NCBI RefSeq assembly: GCF_935825525.1
Contig: NZ_CAKXZT010000126.1
Location: forward strand, 218,508 to 282,507
Source: Mesorhizobium escarrei
GTDB taxonomy: Bacteria; Pseudomonadota; Alphaproteobacteria; Rhizobiales; Rhizobiaceae
Length of the DNA: 64,000 nt
Reading direction: 5' to 3'
In this document: positions 11,773 to 20,637 of the stretch, one piece after another
Numbering within the stretch: the stretch's first letter is position 1
Layout: each line of letters opens with the position of its first letter
Made by a program: the position numbers and the translations under genes
Notes under the pieces: model-generated
What the model was told of the DNA's origin: nothing
Databases searched by the model: none
The model's input: only the letters and a program-made list of their open reading frames with translations

Positions 11773-13368
11773 TCACGCACCAACGGCTTCGTCAGCCGGC
11801 ACGTCTTCGGCTGCAAGCTCGTCTTCGGTGATCCAGCCGGCCTTGAGGCGGGCAGCCAGAACCATCTGCTCGGCATCGGCGCGCGACACGCCGTGGTTGG
11901 CGAGCACACCCGGGAATACCTTCGTCTCGCCGTCCTTGCGTTCCTTCCAGCCGGTCAGGTCATCGGCCGCATAGCCGGCGAAATCCTCGATCGTCTTCAC
12001 GCCGTCCTCGCCGAGCGTCACCATCATGGCGGTGGTCACACCTGGAATCTCACGCAACTCGTCCTTGACGCCGAGCGCCTTGCGCTTCTCGTCATGCTCG
12101 GCTTCGATCTTCTCCAGATATTCGCGGGCGCGGGCCTGGATTTCCGACGCGGTGTCCTCGTCGAAGCCGTCGATCGAGGCGATCTCGTCGGCATCGACAT
12201 AGGCGACTTCCTCGACGCTGGTGAAGCCTTCCGAGGCGAGCACCTGGCCGACCATCTCATCGACGTTGAGCGCATCCATGAACAGCGCCGAGCGTTCGAC
12301 GAACTCCTTCTGGCGGCGCTCGCTCTCTTCCTGCTCGGTCAGGATGTCGATATCCCAGCCGGTGAGCTGCGAGGCGAGCCGGACGTTCTGGCCGCGGCGG
12401 CCGATGGCCAGCGACAGCTGGTCGTCCGGCACCACCACCTCGATGCGTTCGGCGTCCTCGTCGAGCACGACCTTGGCGACTTCCGCCGGCTGCAGCGCGT
12501 TGACGATGAAGGAAGCGGCCGAAGGCGACCACGGAATGATGTCGATCTTCTCGCCCTGCAATTCGCCGACCACCGCCTGAACGCGGCTGCCGCGCATGCC
12601 GACGCAGGCGCCGACCGGATCGATGGAACTGTCACGCGAGATGACGGCGATCTTGGCGCGCGAACCTGGATCGCGGGCGACCGACTTTATCTCGATGATA
12701 CCGTCGTAGATTTCCGGCACTTCCATGGTGAACAGCTTCGCCATGAACTGCGGGTGGGTACGAGACAGGAAGATCTGCGGACCGCGCTGCTCGCGGCGCA
12801 CGTCATAGACATAGGCGCGGACGCGATCGCCATATTTGTAGTTTTCGCGCGGGATCAGCTCGTCGCGACGAATGATCGCCTCACCGCGGCCGAGATCGAC
12901 GATGACGTTGCCATATTCGACGCGTTTGACAGTGCCGTTGACGATCTCGCCGATACGGTCCTTGTACTCGTCGTACTGGCGGTCACGCTCGGCCTCGCGC
13001 ACCTTCTGCACGATGACCTGCTTGGCCGACTGGGCGGCGATGCGGCCGAAATCCATCGGCGGCAGCTGTTCGGCAATGAAGTCGCCGAGCTGCGCGTCGG
13101 GATTGCGCTCGCGCGCCGAGGATATGGCGATCTGCGTCGCATAATCGTCGACCTTCTCGACCACCTCCATCAGCCGCTGCAGCTTCATCTCGCCGGTATT
13201 CGGATTGATGTCGGCACGGATGTTGGTTTCCTGGCCATAGCGTGAGCGCGCCGCCTTCTGGATCGCATCGGCCATGGCGGCGATGACGATCGACTTGTCG
13301 ATCGACTTCTCCCGCGCGACCGCATCGGCGATCTGCAGCAGTTCAAGCCTGTTTGCGCTTACAACCAT
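11773..13368 (-). CDS. nusA: Transcription termination/antitermination protein NusA
   Basis: NusA binds RNA polymerase and nascent RNA and controls pausing, termination and antitermination. The 531-residue protein shows the N-terminal RNAP-binding domain ([18 protein letters not shown]), an S1 domain, tandem KH domains ([15 protein letters not shown] and the later [11 protein letters not shown]) and acidic C-terminal helix-hairpin-helix repeats. The frame extends 16 codons upstream of ATG 13368, but GGGAG about 7 nt before this ATG and the family N-terminus support it. It follows rimP after 48 nt. Confidence 0.97.
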   Translation of the reverse strand: MVVSANRLELLQIADAVAREKSIDKSIVIAAMADAIQKAARSRYGQETNIRADINPNTGEMKLQRLMEVVEKVDDYATQIAISSARERNPDAQLGDFIAEQLPPMDFGRIAAQSAKQVIVQKVREAERDRQYDEYKDRIGEIVNGTVKRVEYGNVIVDLGRGEAIIRRDELIPRENYKYGDRVRAYVYDVRREQRGPQIFLSRTHPQFMAKLFTMEVPEIYDGIIEIKSVARDPGSRAKIAVISRDSSIDPVGACVGMRGSRVQAVVGELQGEKIDIIPWSPSAASFIVNALQPAEVAKVVLDEDAERIEVVVPDDQLSLAIGRRGQNVRLASQLTGWDIDILTEQEESERRQKEFVERSALFMDALNVDEMVGQVLASEGFTSVEEVAYVDADEIASIDGFDEDTASEIQARAREYLEKIEAEHDEKRKALGVKDELREIPGVTTAMMVTLGEDGVKTIEDFAGYAADDLTGWKERKDGETKVFPGVLANHGVSRADAEQMVLAARLKAGWITEDELAAEDVPADEAVGA

Positions 13369-13416
13369 CTTTTTTCTCCCGAGCTTGTTGCCGAGCCTTT
13401 GCGCCCGGCAGCCCAA

Positions 13417-14061
13417 TCACATTTCCTGTTCGGTTTCATCTTGCGCGCCCGCTTCTACGCCCTCTGGCGCGTCTTCGGGCTCGCCGCGGCGCTTCTTGGC
13501 TTCCTTGCGCGCCCTGTTGTCCTTCGACAGTGCGTCGCGGATAAGGTCGTCGGTCAGGATCAGCCGTGCTTCGGCAATCGCATCGTAGGGCACGCGAACC
13601 GTCGGCTGTTCGCCATAGGCGGCCTTGTGGCGCTCGATCAGCACGCCATCCGCGTCGCTCTCGGCGATCTTGCCCTTGAAGCGCTTGCGGTCGGCGACGA
13701 GGACCGAGGTTTCCATCTTCACCAGATGACCCGTCCAGGTCGCGAAATCCGACTTGCGGACCAGCGGCCGGTCGATTCCCGGCGACGACACTTCGAGATG
13801 ATACGCCTTTTCGATCGGATCATCGACATCAAGCGCCGGCGACACCGCCCGGCTGACCTCTTCGCAATCCTCGACGGTCATGGTGCCGTCCTCGCGTTCG
13901 GCCATGATCTGCAGCGTCAGTCCGTTCTGGCCCGTCAGATGCACTCTGACAAGGCGGAAGCCGATGGCACGCAGCACCGGCTGCACGATCAGCGCGATGC
14001 GCGCATCGATGCCGCTTTCGCGGATGATGCGGTCGTCGCTGTCGGGTACCGTTGCCGTCAT
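13417..14061 (-). CDS. rimP: Ribosome maturation factor RimP
   Basis: RimP binds free 30S subunits and is needed for efficient maturation. The 214-residue product has the family core ([39 protein letters not shown]) and an acidic, low-complexity C-terminal extension ([24 protein letters not shown]) longer than in E. coli. It is the first gene of the nusA-infB cluster. A terminator-like hairpin ends 36 nt before its ATG, suggesting regulation by attenuation. Confidence 0.95.
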   Translation of the reverse strand: MTATVPDSDDRIIRESGIDARIALIVQPVLRAIGFRLVRVHLTGQNGLTLQIMAEREDGTMTVEDCEEVSRAVSPALDVDDPIEKAYHLEVSSPGIDRPLVRKSDFATWTGHLVKMETSVLVADRKRFKGKIAESDADGVLIERHKAAYGEQPTVRVPYDAIAEARLILTDDLIRDALSKDNRARKEAKKRRGEPEDAPEGVEAGAQDETEQEM

Positions 14062-14381
14062 TCTATTCCTGTCGCTTCACGGCGGCCGGAAGCTAACAAA
14101 AAAGAGCGGGACCGGGTGGACCCACTCTTCGCCATACCGACCAAGAATTTGAGCTTGATATAGACGATCGCGGCCGTCGTTTCAAGTCCGCATGCAGTCC
14201 GTGTCGTAAGCAGATGTGTTGCCCGCATGCAGGGTAGGGCGAAACTGTCGGGGGCGGCAGCGTTGCACAGGGCGCATGGCGGCCATGCGGCAACGGCCCT
14301 GTGATATCAGGCAGTACGCGCCTATCTATGTTGCGCTGCACAAATTCAATCAGCCATCGCAGCAGGCGAAAGGGCATAATC
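14062..14381 (-). promoter_or_regulatory. Structured rimP leader region (320 bp)
   Basis: No gene is seen. On the minus strand, upstream of rimP, there is a nested hairpin at 14266-14303 (outer arms CACAGGGC and GCCCTGTG, inner arms CGCATGGC and GCCATGCG). A second, terminator-like hairpin lies at 14098-14129. The layout suits an mRNA leader or a short terminated RNA; promoters were not identified. The divergent small ORF at 14382 uses the right end for its ribosome-binding site. Confidence 0.5.
14098..14129 (-). terminator. Terminator-like hairpin upstream of rimP
   Basis: The minus-strand arms AAGAGTGGGTCC and GGTCCCGCTCTT pair at 10 of 12 positions and run directly into six T residues. 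It stands 36 nt before the rimP ATG, the geometry of an attenuator or of the end of a short upstream RNA. Confidence 0.6.
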
Positions 14382-14546
14382 ATGACCAACCGCAAGGTTT
14401 TCTCGGCCATCGGCGATTTCTTCACCGTGTTCGGCAGCGCCGTCGCCGCTTCGCAGGCCGTCGAAGCCGGCCGCAAGCCGCGCGCGCACGATCTGCGCAA
14501 TCTCGGCATGGATCCGGCCGCCTTCAACAAGATCGGCCGGATTTAA
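14382..14546 (+). CDS. Small hypothetical protein (54 aa)
   Basis: A short ORF with AAGGG about 7 nt before ATG 14382, coding density like its neighbours, and a bidirectional terminator 42 nt after its stop. The product has an amphipathic N-terminus (MTNRKVFSAIGDFFTVFGSA) and a basic middle. It ends with DLRNLGMDPAAFNKIGRI, which recalls the RxLxxLGID-type ending of DUF1127-like small proteins; that resemblance is weak. No function is assigned. Confidence 0.7.
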   Translation: MTNRKVFSAIGDFFTVFGSAVAASQAVEAGRKPRAHDLRNLGMDPAAFNKIGRI

Positions 14547-14587
14547 GTCCGGCGACGCAGGGGCGAGGACATGGTCCTCGTCGACGG

Positions 14588-14610
14588 CAAAGCGCGCCAG
14601 GCGCGCTTTG
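14588..14610. terminator. Bidirectional terminator-like palindrome
   Basis: A perfect 23-bp palindrome (CAAAGCGCGCC, A, GGCGCGCTTTG) lies between the convergent 54-aa ORF and trmB, 7 nt beyond the trmB stop. It can form the same hairpin in both transcripts. Confidence 0.65.
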
Positions 14611-14617
14611 AATAGGA

Positions 14618-15364
14618 CTATCTTCGGACGAAGGTGAGGTAGGCTGGCCGACGGCCTTCGCGAACGGCCTTGGCCTCGTAGCGTGTACCCGGCCAACCCT
14701 CATAGGGCCGATGCCAGTCGGCTGCCTCTTCAGCCTGCCACGCGAACGCATCATGTACCCGGCAATGCAGCAGCGTCCAGTTCACATAGCTGTCGATATC
14801 GGAAGCAAAGCGGAATGTTTCGCCTGACTTCAGGACGCGCGCGAAACGGTCGAGATTGACCGGACTGACGAAGCGTCGCTTCCAGTGTTTCTTCTTCGGC
14901 CAGGGATCGGGATAGAGAAGGTCGATGCCGTCGAGCGAGGCTCGCGGGAGCCAGTCGAGCAGGCGCGTGGCGTCGTCGTCATAGACCCGAAGATTGGCAA
15001 GCGGCCGTTCCCTGACCGCCATCATCATCTTGGCCATGCCGTTGACGAAAGGCTCGACGCCGACAAAGCCGGTCTCAGGAGCCGCTGTCGCCCGATGCAG
15101 CAGGTGCTCGCCGCCGCCGAACCCAATTTCGAGATGGATGGCGCGGACATCGGCTTCGAACAGGCTGCGCAAGTCGGCCGGCGCTGCGGCCGCCAGATCG
15201 AGCCGGTAGGTGGTGAAGCCGCTTTCCAGTGCCGCCGCCTGCTGCGGACGGATGGTCTTGCCGCGCCGGCGACCGAAAAATGCTTCGGTCGCACGGCTTG
15301 GCCGGTCTTTCGGATCCACGTTTTGCGGATCCAGGTCTTTCGGATCCATGTCTTCCGGATCCAT
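14618..15364 (-). CDS. trmB: tRNA (guanine-N7-)-methyltransferase
   Basis: TrmB makes m7G46 in the variable loop of tRNAs using SAM. The 248-residue protein shows [12 protein letters not shown] near the N-terminus, the SAM site ([13 protein letters not shown]) and the family signature [16 protein letters not shown]. The first 20 residues are a low-complexity repeat of DPxD/DPKD units encoded by a 15-bp tandem repeat; ATG 15364 lies inside it and another in-frame ATG follows at 15349, so the true start is uncertain. It begins 26 nt after metK, which supplies its SAM substrate. Confidence 0.95.
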   Translation of the reverse strand: MDPEDMDPKDLDPQNVDPKDRPSRATEAFFGRRRGKTIRPQQAAALESGFTTYRLDLAAAAPADLRSLFEADVRAIHLEIGFGGGEHLLHRATAAPETGFVGVEPFVNGMAKMMMAVRERPLANLRVYDDDATRLLDWLPRASLDGIDLLYPDPWPKKKHWKRRFVSPVNLDRFARVLKSGETFRFASDIDSYVNWTLLHCRVHDAFAWQAEEAADWHRPYEGWPGTRYEAKAVREGRRPAYLTFVRR

Positions 15365-15379
15365 GTCTTCCGGATCTAT
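15305..15379. repeat. 15-bp tandem repeat, five units, in the trmB 5' end
   Basis: Five adjacent 15-bp units of the form GTCTTYCGGATCCAT (plus strand) run from 15305 to 15379 with one to four differences between units. Four units lie inside trmB and encode the [21 protein letters not shown]-terminus; the fifth precedes the start. Because 15 is a multiple of three, copy-number changes keep the frame. Confidence 0.9.
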
Positions 15380-15390
15380 GGACGCCGCGG

Positions 15391-16680
15391 CTAGGCCGCG
15401 ACTGCTTCGGCGGGCGCTTCGGTGAGTGCGTCCTTGAGCGCCTTGGCGAGGTCGGTCTTTTCCCAGGAGAAGGACCCGTCGCGCCCGGCCTTGCGGCCGA
15501 AATGGCCATAGGATGAGGTCTTGGCGTAAATCGGCCTGTTGAGATCGAGATGGCGGCGGATGCCGGACGGCGACAGGTCCATCACGGTGCGCAGCGCCTG
15601 CTCGAGCTTTGCCTCATCGACCTTGCCGGTGCCGTGCAGGTCGACATAGACCGACAGCGGCTGGGCGACGCCAATGGCATAGGAAAGCTGGATGGTGCAG
15701 CGATCGGCGAGCTTGGCCGCCACCACGTTCTTGGCAAGGTAGCGGGCCGCATAGGCTGCGGAACGGTCGACCTTGGTGGTGTCCTTGCCGGAAAAAGCAC
15801 CGCCGCCATGGGGCGCAGCACCGCCGTAGGTGTCGACGATGATCTTGCGCCCGGTCAGGCCGGCGTCGCCGTCCGGCCCGCCGATGACGAACTTGCCTGT
15901 CGGGTTGATGTACCAGTTGCAGCTGTCGGCAATCTTCAGGTCGCCCAGCGCCTCGCGAATGTAGGGTTCGACGACGTTGCGGACCTTCTTCGAATCCCAG
16001 TTGGCGTCGAGGTGCTGGGTGGACAGCACGATCTGCGTCACTTCCGCCGCCTTGCCGTCGATATAGCGGACGGTGACCTGGCTCTTGGCGTCCGGCCCGA
16101 GCCGGCCGGCATCGCCGTCGCCCTCATGGCGCGCGGCGGCCAGCAATTCGAGGATCTTGTGGCTGTAGTAGATCGGCGCCGGCATCAGATCCGGCGTCTC
16201 GCGGCAGGCATAGCCGAACATGATGCCCTGGTCGCCGGCTCCTTCCTCGCCTTGCCGGTCGGAGGCATTGTCGACGCCCTGGCCGATATCTGGCGACTGG
16301 CCGTGCAGCAGAACCTCGATCTTTGCCGTCTTCCAATGGAAACCGGCCTGTTCATAGCCGATTTCGCGGATCGCCTTGCGGGCGGCCGACTTGAACTTCG
16401 CCGGATTGACGAGCGGATGACCGGCGGCATCCATCAGGATGTTGCCGGCCTTGTCCTTCTTGAGCAGGGTCTCGGGGACGCGCACCTCGCCGGCGATGAC
16501 GACGCGATTCGTGGTCGCCAGCGTCTCGCAGGCGACGCGGACCTTCCAGGGGTCCATGCCGGTCTTTCTGGCCTCGCGATAGACCAGATCGACGATCTCG
16601 TCGGAGATACGGTCGCAGACCTTGTCGGGATGACCCTCGGCTACGGATTCCGAGGTGAATAGATAATTTTGCCGCGTCAC
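15391..16680 (-). CDS. metK: S-adenosylmethionine synthetase
   Basis: MetK makes SAM from methionine and ATP. The 429-residue protein shows [15 protein letters not shown] at the N-terminus, [13 protein letters not shown] and the phosphate-binding [19 protein letters not shown]. The frame extends further upstream, but GTG 16680 ([12 protein letters not shown]) matches the family and has GAGG about 8 nt before it. It is about 30 residues longer than E. coli MetK, as usual in Rhizobiales. The regulator at 17166 and trmB flank it. No SAM riboswitch was recognised upstream. Confidence 0.97.
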   Translation of the reverse strand: MTRQNYLFTSESVAEGHPDKVCDRISDEIVDLVYREARKTGMDPWKVRVACETLATTNRVVIAGEVRVPETLLKKDKAGNILMDAAGHPLVNPAKFKSAARKAIREIGYEQAGFHWKTAKIEVLLHGQSPDIGQGVDNASDRQGEEGAGDQGIMFGYACRETPDLMPAPIYYSHKILELLAAARHEGDGDAGRLGPDAKSQVTVRYIDGKAAEVTQIVLSTQHLDANWDSKKVRNVVEPYIREALGDLKIADSCNWYINPTGKFVIGGPDGDAGLTGRKIIVDTYGGAAPHGGGAFSGKDTTKVDRSAAYAARYLAKNVVAAKLADRCTIQLSYAIGVAQPLSVYVDLHGTGKVDEAKLEQALRTVMDLSPSGIRRHLDLNRPIYAKTSSYGHFGRKAGRDGSFSWEKTDLAKALKDALTEAPAEAVAA

Positions 16681-17165
16681 GGGTGTCCCCTCTTGAAAAA
16701 ATCTCGGCACGCTGCCGATTGGCGCGCCACGTGTTAGCTGTGCCGGGCGGCGCTCGTCAAGCGGCGCGGCCATTCTGGCATGAAAATCGCGCTATTATGT
16801 TGTACCAGTGTGACCTTGTAGTGTGCTTAAAGCGCGTCGTGGCTGAGCGGATCCATGCGACGCGCCTTAAGTTCTTGTTTTTATGCATGTCGTCATCGCA
16901 AAATCGTTGCGCACCCTCGGTTCAAGCCCGAGGGCATGCCTTTGCGACATGCATCAGCCCCAACGCGTATTCAGCTTCAACACGTTGATGAAAAAGACTT
17001 TGAGCATGGGTGTCGAGCAAAATCGATCCGCTCTCGGCATGCCTGCGGGATGCCAATTCCACGATGCGCGAGATCGCGAGAATTTTCCTGCCCCGCTATG
17101 ACGGCCTCGCCATTTCGGACTTTAGCGGCCGCCAAATCAATCGGCCTAAGTCAATCGGCCAAAAA
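16681..17165. other. Intergenic region between the XRE regulator and metK (485 bp)
   Basis: No gene is supported. About 16826-16954 is a degenerate rhizobial intergenic repeat (AAGCGCGTCG... CGACGCGCCTTAAG, then ATGCATGTCGTCATCGC... GCGACATGCAT). The metK ribosome-binding site is at the left end. Short plus-strand frames in this stretch have no ribosome-binding sites or recognisable content. Confidence 0.5.
16826..16954. repeat. Degenerate rhizobial intergenic mosaic repeat
   Basis: Two nested inverted-repeat modules are visible: GCGCGTCG with CGACGCGC, and ATGCATGTCG with GCGACATGCAT. The pattern resembles palindromic elements scattered between genes in Mesorhizobium and Rhizobium. Confidence 0.55.
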
Positions 17166-17585
17166 TCAATCGACTTCGTCGGTGGAAAGCGCCTTCACAA
17201 GCTCGATAACCTTGCGGCGTACCTTCACGTCGGCGATCTTGACGAAGGCCCGGTTGAGTTGAAGACCTTCAGGACTGCCGCAGAATTCGACGGCAGAGGC
17301 CATTGATGCATCCTCGGCAAATCCGCGGTTGCCCACGGCCTCCTGGCCCGGCGCGTCCTCGAAAAAGAATGCGACAGGCACGCCCAGTATCGAGGCGATT
17401 GCCTGCAAACGGCTGGCGCCAACGCGATTGGTCCCCTTTTCGTACTTCTGTATCTGTTGAAACGTTATGCCGAGGTTCTCGCCGAGCTTTTCCTGACTCA
17501 TTCCCAACATATTGCGACGAAGCCTGATGCGACTTCCGACATGGATGTCGATAGGATTCGGCTTCTTCTTGTTTTCTTCTGCCAT
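17166..17585 (-). CDS. XRE-family transcriptional regulator, PhrR/PraR-like
   Basis: A 139-residue helix-turn-helix protein. The HTH_3 domain spans about residues 15-70 (GSRIRLRRNMLGMSQEKLGE, FQQIQKYEKGTNRV) and the C-terminal part is short and mostly helical. The position between lnt and metK matches PhrR of Sinorhizobium and PraR of Rhizobium, regulators tied to acid stress, quorum sensing and attachment. Identity here is inferred from domain and synteny. ATG 17585 is chosen over the longer frame because GAGGA lies 5-6 nt upstream. Confidence 0.88.
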   Translation of the reverse strand: MAEENKKKPNPIDIHVGSRIRLRRNMLGMSQEKLGENLGITFQQIQKYEKGTNRVGASRLQAIASILGVPVAFFFEDAPGQEAVGNRGFAEDASMASAVEFCGSPEGLQLNRAFVKIADVKVRRKVIELVKALSTDEVD

Positions 17586-17723
17586 TTTTTCCTCGCCGAA
17601 TTTTTCCGGCTTTTTGTGTTTTTTCTGCCCAAACGAAGCCGGCGGCCAATGCCCCAACACAACGACGTACTGACTTCGAGAAATTTCAGGCCGTTACAGT
17701 ATGAGTTTCTAATGTGTCGACTG

Positions 17724-19316
17724 TCAATTCGCCCGTAGCCGTTGCCTTACATTCATTGTGAAAGCAGCGAGAGCGAACAGCACCATGATCATCAGTCCGT
17801 TAATGCTTCTTTGGCGGGAAGAAATGATGGCTTGATCGGAAATCGGCACGTGGACATCGATGGCTCCGCGTGCGTCGATCGCCAGTGCGTCCAGAATGCG
17901 TCCGCGCGGATCGACGACAGCGGAGATTCCGTTATTGGCTGCTCGCAACAAGGGCACCCCGTTCTCCACCGCACGAATCTGCGCCTGCCTGAAATGCTGG
18001 TACGGACCCGGCGTGTCACCGAACCACGCGTCGTTCGTGACGTTCACAATAAGCTCGGCTGACGTAGCGTCAACTGCCACCAGATCGGGAAAGATGACTT
18101 CATAGCAAATGAACGGGAGCACGCGGATGCCGCCGGGCAGCGCGATCGGGTGCCGCTCATTGCCCGCCGCGTAGGTTGTCGGCCCGGCGACGAGTTGTTT
18201 GAGCCCGAAGCGGCCAAGCAGGTCGGCAAAAGGCAGATATTCGCCAAAGGGCACCAGATGAACCTTGTCGACGGCATCTGCGATTTGACCCTTGTCGTCG
18301 ATTGCCACTACCGAATTGTAGTACCGCCTGTCGGCATTTTCCGCCGACCCGCCCTCCTCCCGGACGACGCCGGCGATGAGCGTCTGGCCGTCGTTAAGCA
18401 TCTCTCCCAGCGCGGTCAGCGCATCGGGACGCTCGGCGAAAAAAAACGGCACGGAGGTTTCCGGCCACAGGATCAATTGCGGCTTGTCATGACCGGCCTC
18501 CGGCGCCTTGGCCGAAAGCCCCATCAGCGTGGCGAAGATACGGTCGGGCACCGAAGCGTCCCACTTTTCGCTGAGGTCGACGGCCGGCTGCACGATGCGG
18601 ACGTCGATTGCGCGGGTTGCGGGCTCGACCTTGGCAGCAAGCCTGATATAGCCGAAGCCGAGATGGGCCGCGACGAGAACGGCAACCAGTGCAGCCCCCA
18701 GGCGGACATGCCGGCGCGCCGCAAGCAGGGCCGGCAATGCAAAGACGAAGACCGCCAGCGCGTTGATGCCGACCATGCCGGTCACCGACACGCTCTGCAT
18801 AAGCAAGGGCACCGGCATCGCCGCGTAGCCGACGGCATTCCAGGGAAAGCCGGTGAACAGAAAGTCGCGAAGCCATTCCGCCAGGCCGAAGCCGAAGGCG
18901 AGGGCGGCGATGCGGCCGATGTCGTTGCTCCACAGCAGCCGGGCAACCGCTGTCGCGAAGCCATAGAAAAAGGCGAGCGCCAGCGGAATTCCGACCACTG
19001 CGAAGGGAAGCGCCCAGGCGAAACTGTCGGCCTCGACCAGAAGTGCTGAGCCGATCCACCACAGGCCAGCGAGAAAATAGCCGAAGCCGAACCACCAGCC
19101 GACGGCAAAGGCCGGCCGCAAATGCCGGAACCAGCCATCGGAGGCTTCGCCGGTTGCGCCGTCGAGGAGCCAGACCAGCAGCGGAAACGAAACGAAACAG
19201 ACGGCGAAGAAATCGTAAGGCGCCTGGGCAAGAACCGCCAGCGCACCGGCAAGAAACGCCACAAGTGCGCGGCGCCAGCCCCACAGCAGAATTATCCGGC
19301 CGGCCAGGCGCTTCAT
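17724..19316 (-). CDS. lnt: Apolipoprotein N-acyltransferase
   Basis: Lnt adds the third acyl chain to the N-terminal Cys of bacterial lipoproteins in the inner membrane. The 530-residue protein has several hydrophobic helices in the first 200 residues, then a periplasmic nitrilase domain with the catalytic triad: Glu in WPETSVPFF, Lys in [13 protein letters not shown] and Cys in ICYEVIFPD, and a final membrane helix. It normally follows tlyC directly; here about 1.3 kb with a hydrolase and a P-loop fragment separates them. Confidence 0.95.
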   Translation of the reverse strand: MKRLAGRIILLWGWRRALVAFLAGALAVLAQAPYDFFAVCFVSFPLLVWLLDGATGEASDGWFRHLRPAFAVGWWFGFGYFLAGLWWIGSALLVEADSFAWALPFAVVGIPLALAFFYGFATAVARLLWSNDIGRIAALAFGFGLAEWLRDFLFTGFPWNAVGYAAMPVPLLMQSVSVTGMVGINALAVFVFALPALLAARRHVRLGAALVAVLVAAHLGFGYIRLAAKVEPATRAIDVRIVQPAVDLSEKWDASVPDRIFATLMGLSAKAPEAGHDKPQLILWPETSVPFFFAERPDALTALGEMLNDGQTLIAGVVREEGGSAENADRRYYNSVVAIDDKGQIADAVDKVHLVPFGEYLPFADLLGRFGLKQLVAGPTTYAAGNERHPIALPGGIRVLPFICYEVIFPDLVAVDATSAELIVNVTNDAWFGDTPGPYQHFRQAQIRAVENGVPLLRAANNGISAVVDPRGRILDALAIDARGAIDVHVPISDQAIISSRQRSINGLMIMVLFALAAFTMNVRQRLRAN

Positions 19317-19392
19317 CGATGCTTCCGAGTCGTGCGAATCACGGCAGAAGATTTATCAGGCCGCAGTCCGCGCTCCAAACGCCACCGGATAG

Positions 19393-19515
19393 ATGAACGA
19401 ACGACTCAAGCCTCAACTCTCTAAGGTCTGCTGGATAGGTGGGGCGACTGACGCCGGCAAGACAAGCGTCGCATGTGAATTGTCGCGCAGGCATCGCGTG
19501 CCGGTATATCACTAG
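19393..19515 (+). pseudogene. Truncated P-loop ORF (40 aa), N-terminal remnant
   Basis: A 40-codon plus-strand frame from ATG 19393 to TAG 19515 encodes MNERLKPQLSKVC followed by WIGGATDAGKTSVACELS and RHRVPVYH. The segment GGATDAGKTS is a textbook Walker A (GxxxxGKS/T) at the correct distance from an N-terminal beta strand, and VPVYH matches the second strand of P-loop kinases. Nothing of the remaining fold follows. Its last 4 nt overlap the stop end of the convergent hydrolase gene. It is best read as the 5' stump of an ATPase/kinase gene cut by the event that placed the hydrolase here. Confidence 0.6.
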
Positions 19516-20336
19516 GATTTGCGCGATAGAAATGCGTTCAGCCGCTCCAGGACGAGATCCGGGGCTTCGAGCTGCGGTAAGTGACCGGCGCCAGGCAGTG
19601 TTTCGAACGATGCCTGCGGGATCAGCGCATGAAGCGCTTCGCCTCGCTCCAGCGGGATCCATGGATCGTCCTTGCCCCAGATTATCTTTACCGGACACCT
19701 GATATCCCCGAACGCCGGCTCGACTTCGGCGGTATATTTTTCGTCGGCTTGCGCGAATTGCCGATAGAAGCTTCCTCGTCCCTCCTCGGCAAGCCACGGC
19801 TCGACCAGTTTTTCGAAATCTCCGGAATCGAGGTCATTTGCGATCGCCTCTTTGATATATGCCTCCACGACCGCTCTGTGGATATGCGGCGGCAGGCCCA
19901 GAAAGGCATCCACATGGCGACCGACATGATCGAAGAACTCCGATCCCCAAGGGCGCATGGCGACGACATTCATCAGGACATACCGCTCGAAGTCGCAGCC
20001 ATGCAGCAAATGCGCCCGTAGCGTCGTCGCTCCGCCAAAGTCATGGGCAACGACCATAGGCTGCTCAAGGTCCCAATGCGCAAGCATCTCGGCGAATACT
20101 TCTCCTTGCACATCGAGTGAGGTGCGCTGCTCCGCGGCTTTGGCGGATCGCCCGTATCCGGGCATATCGTACCAATGGACACGATACCGCCTTGCAAGGT
20201 CTGGAATAATCCGATGCCATGAGAATGAAGACCACGGCCAGCCGTGAGCCAGCACGAGCGCAGGCCCCCTACCAAATCGACCCGCTGCCACAGCGCCCGC
20301 AGACGTTTCCACGGTCTCATCGAGTTTCCACGACAT
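19512..20336 (-). CDS. Alpha/beta hydrolase with Asp nucleophile (dehalogenase/epoxide hydrolase-like)
   Basis: A 274-residue alpha/beta hydrolase. It has the oxyanion HGWP at about residues 31-34, the nucleophile elbow VAHDFGG with Asp99 in place of Ser, an acid in GKDDPW and the catalytic His in GAGHLPQ. Asp nucleophiles occur in haloalkane and haloacetate dehalogenases and epoxide hydrolases; the Trp that often follows Asp in haloalkane dehalogenases is Phe here, so the substrate is unknown. ATG 20336 has AGGAG 8 nt upstream. It sits between tlyC and lnt, genes usually adjacent, which suggests insertion. Confidence 0.85.
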   Translation of the reverse strand: MSWKLDETVETSAGAVAAGRFGRGPALVLAHGWPWSSFSWHRIIPDLARRYRVHWYDMPGYGRSAKAAEQRTSLDVQGEVFAEMLAHWDLEQPMVVAHDFGGATTLRAHLLHGCDFERYVLMNVVAMRPWGSEFFDHVGRHVDAFLGLPPHIHRAVVEAYIKEAIANDLDSGDFEKLVEPWLAEEGRGSFYRQFAQADEKYTAEVEPAFGDIRCPVKIIWGKDDPWIPLERGEALHALIPQASFETLPGAGHLPQLEAPDLVLERLNAFLSRKS

Positions 20337-20637
20337 CAGATATTCTCCTAGAGCACCGGCCCCATCCATTACTGAAACTCAGACGAAGCGTGATCGGTGC
20401 CAGCCTTCGATCTGCAAATCGTCCAGCCGCTCAGCCTCCTCGCGTGGAACGGAGCGTCACCGACCGCATCTCGGAATGGACGAGCCTGCCGTCAGCGTCG
20501 CTGACCACCATGCTCTGCTCGAGCCGAAAGCATTTTCAAGCCAGATCAATGCGGCGCGCGGGCCAGTGCAGAATATGCCTGAGCCCAAGGTTGAGCGCTT
20601 GAACGGATTTCGACCGTCATCGGGCGAGCGGCGTCTT

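Noticed and set aside
14131..14381. A tRNA gene before rimP, as in the E. coli operon
   Set aside because: No T-loop (GTTCGAATC-like), anticodon arm or CCA-type acceptor stem could be found on either strand.
16681..17165. A SAM-sensing riboswitch upstream of metK
   Set aside because: No SAM-II or other known SAM riboswitch core was recognised; the structured part is a rhizobial intergenic repeat.
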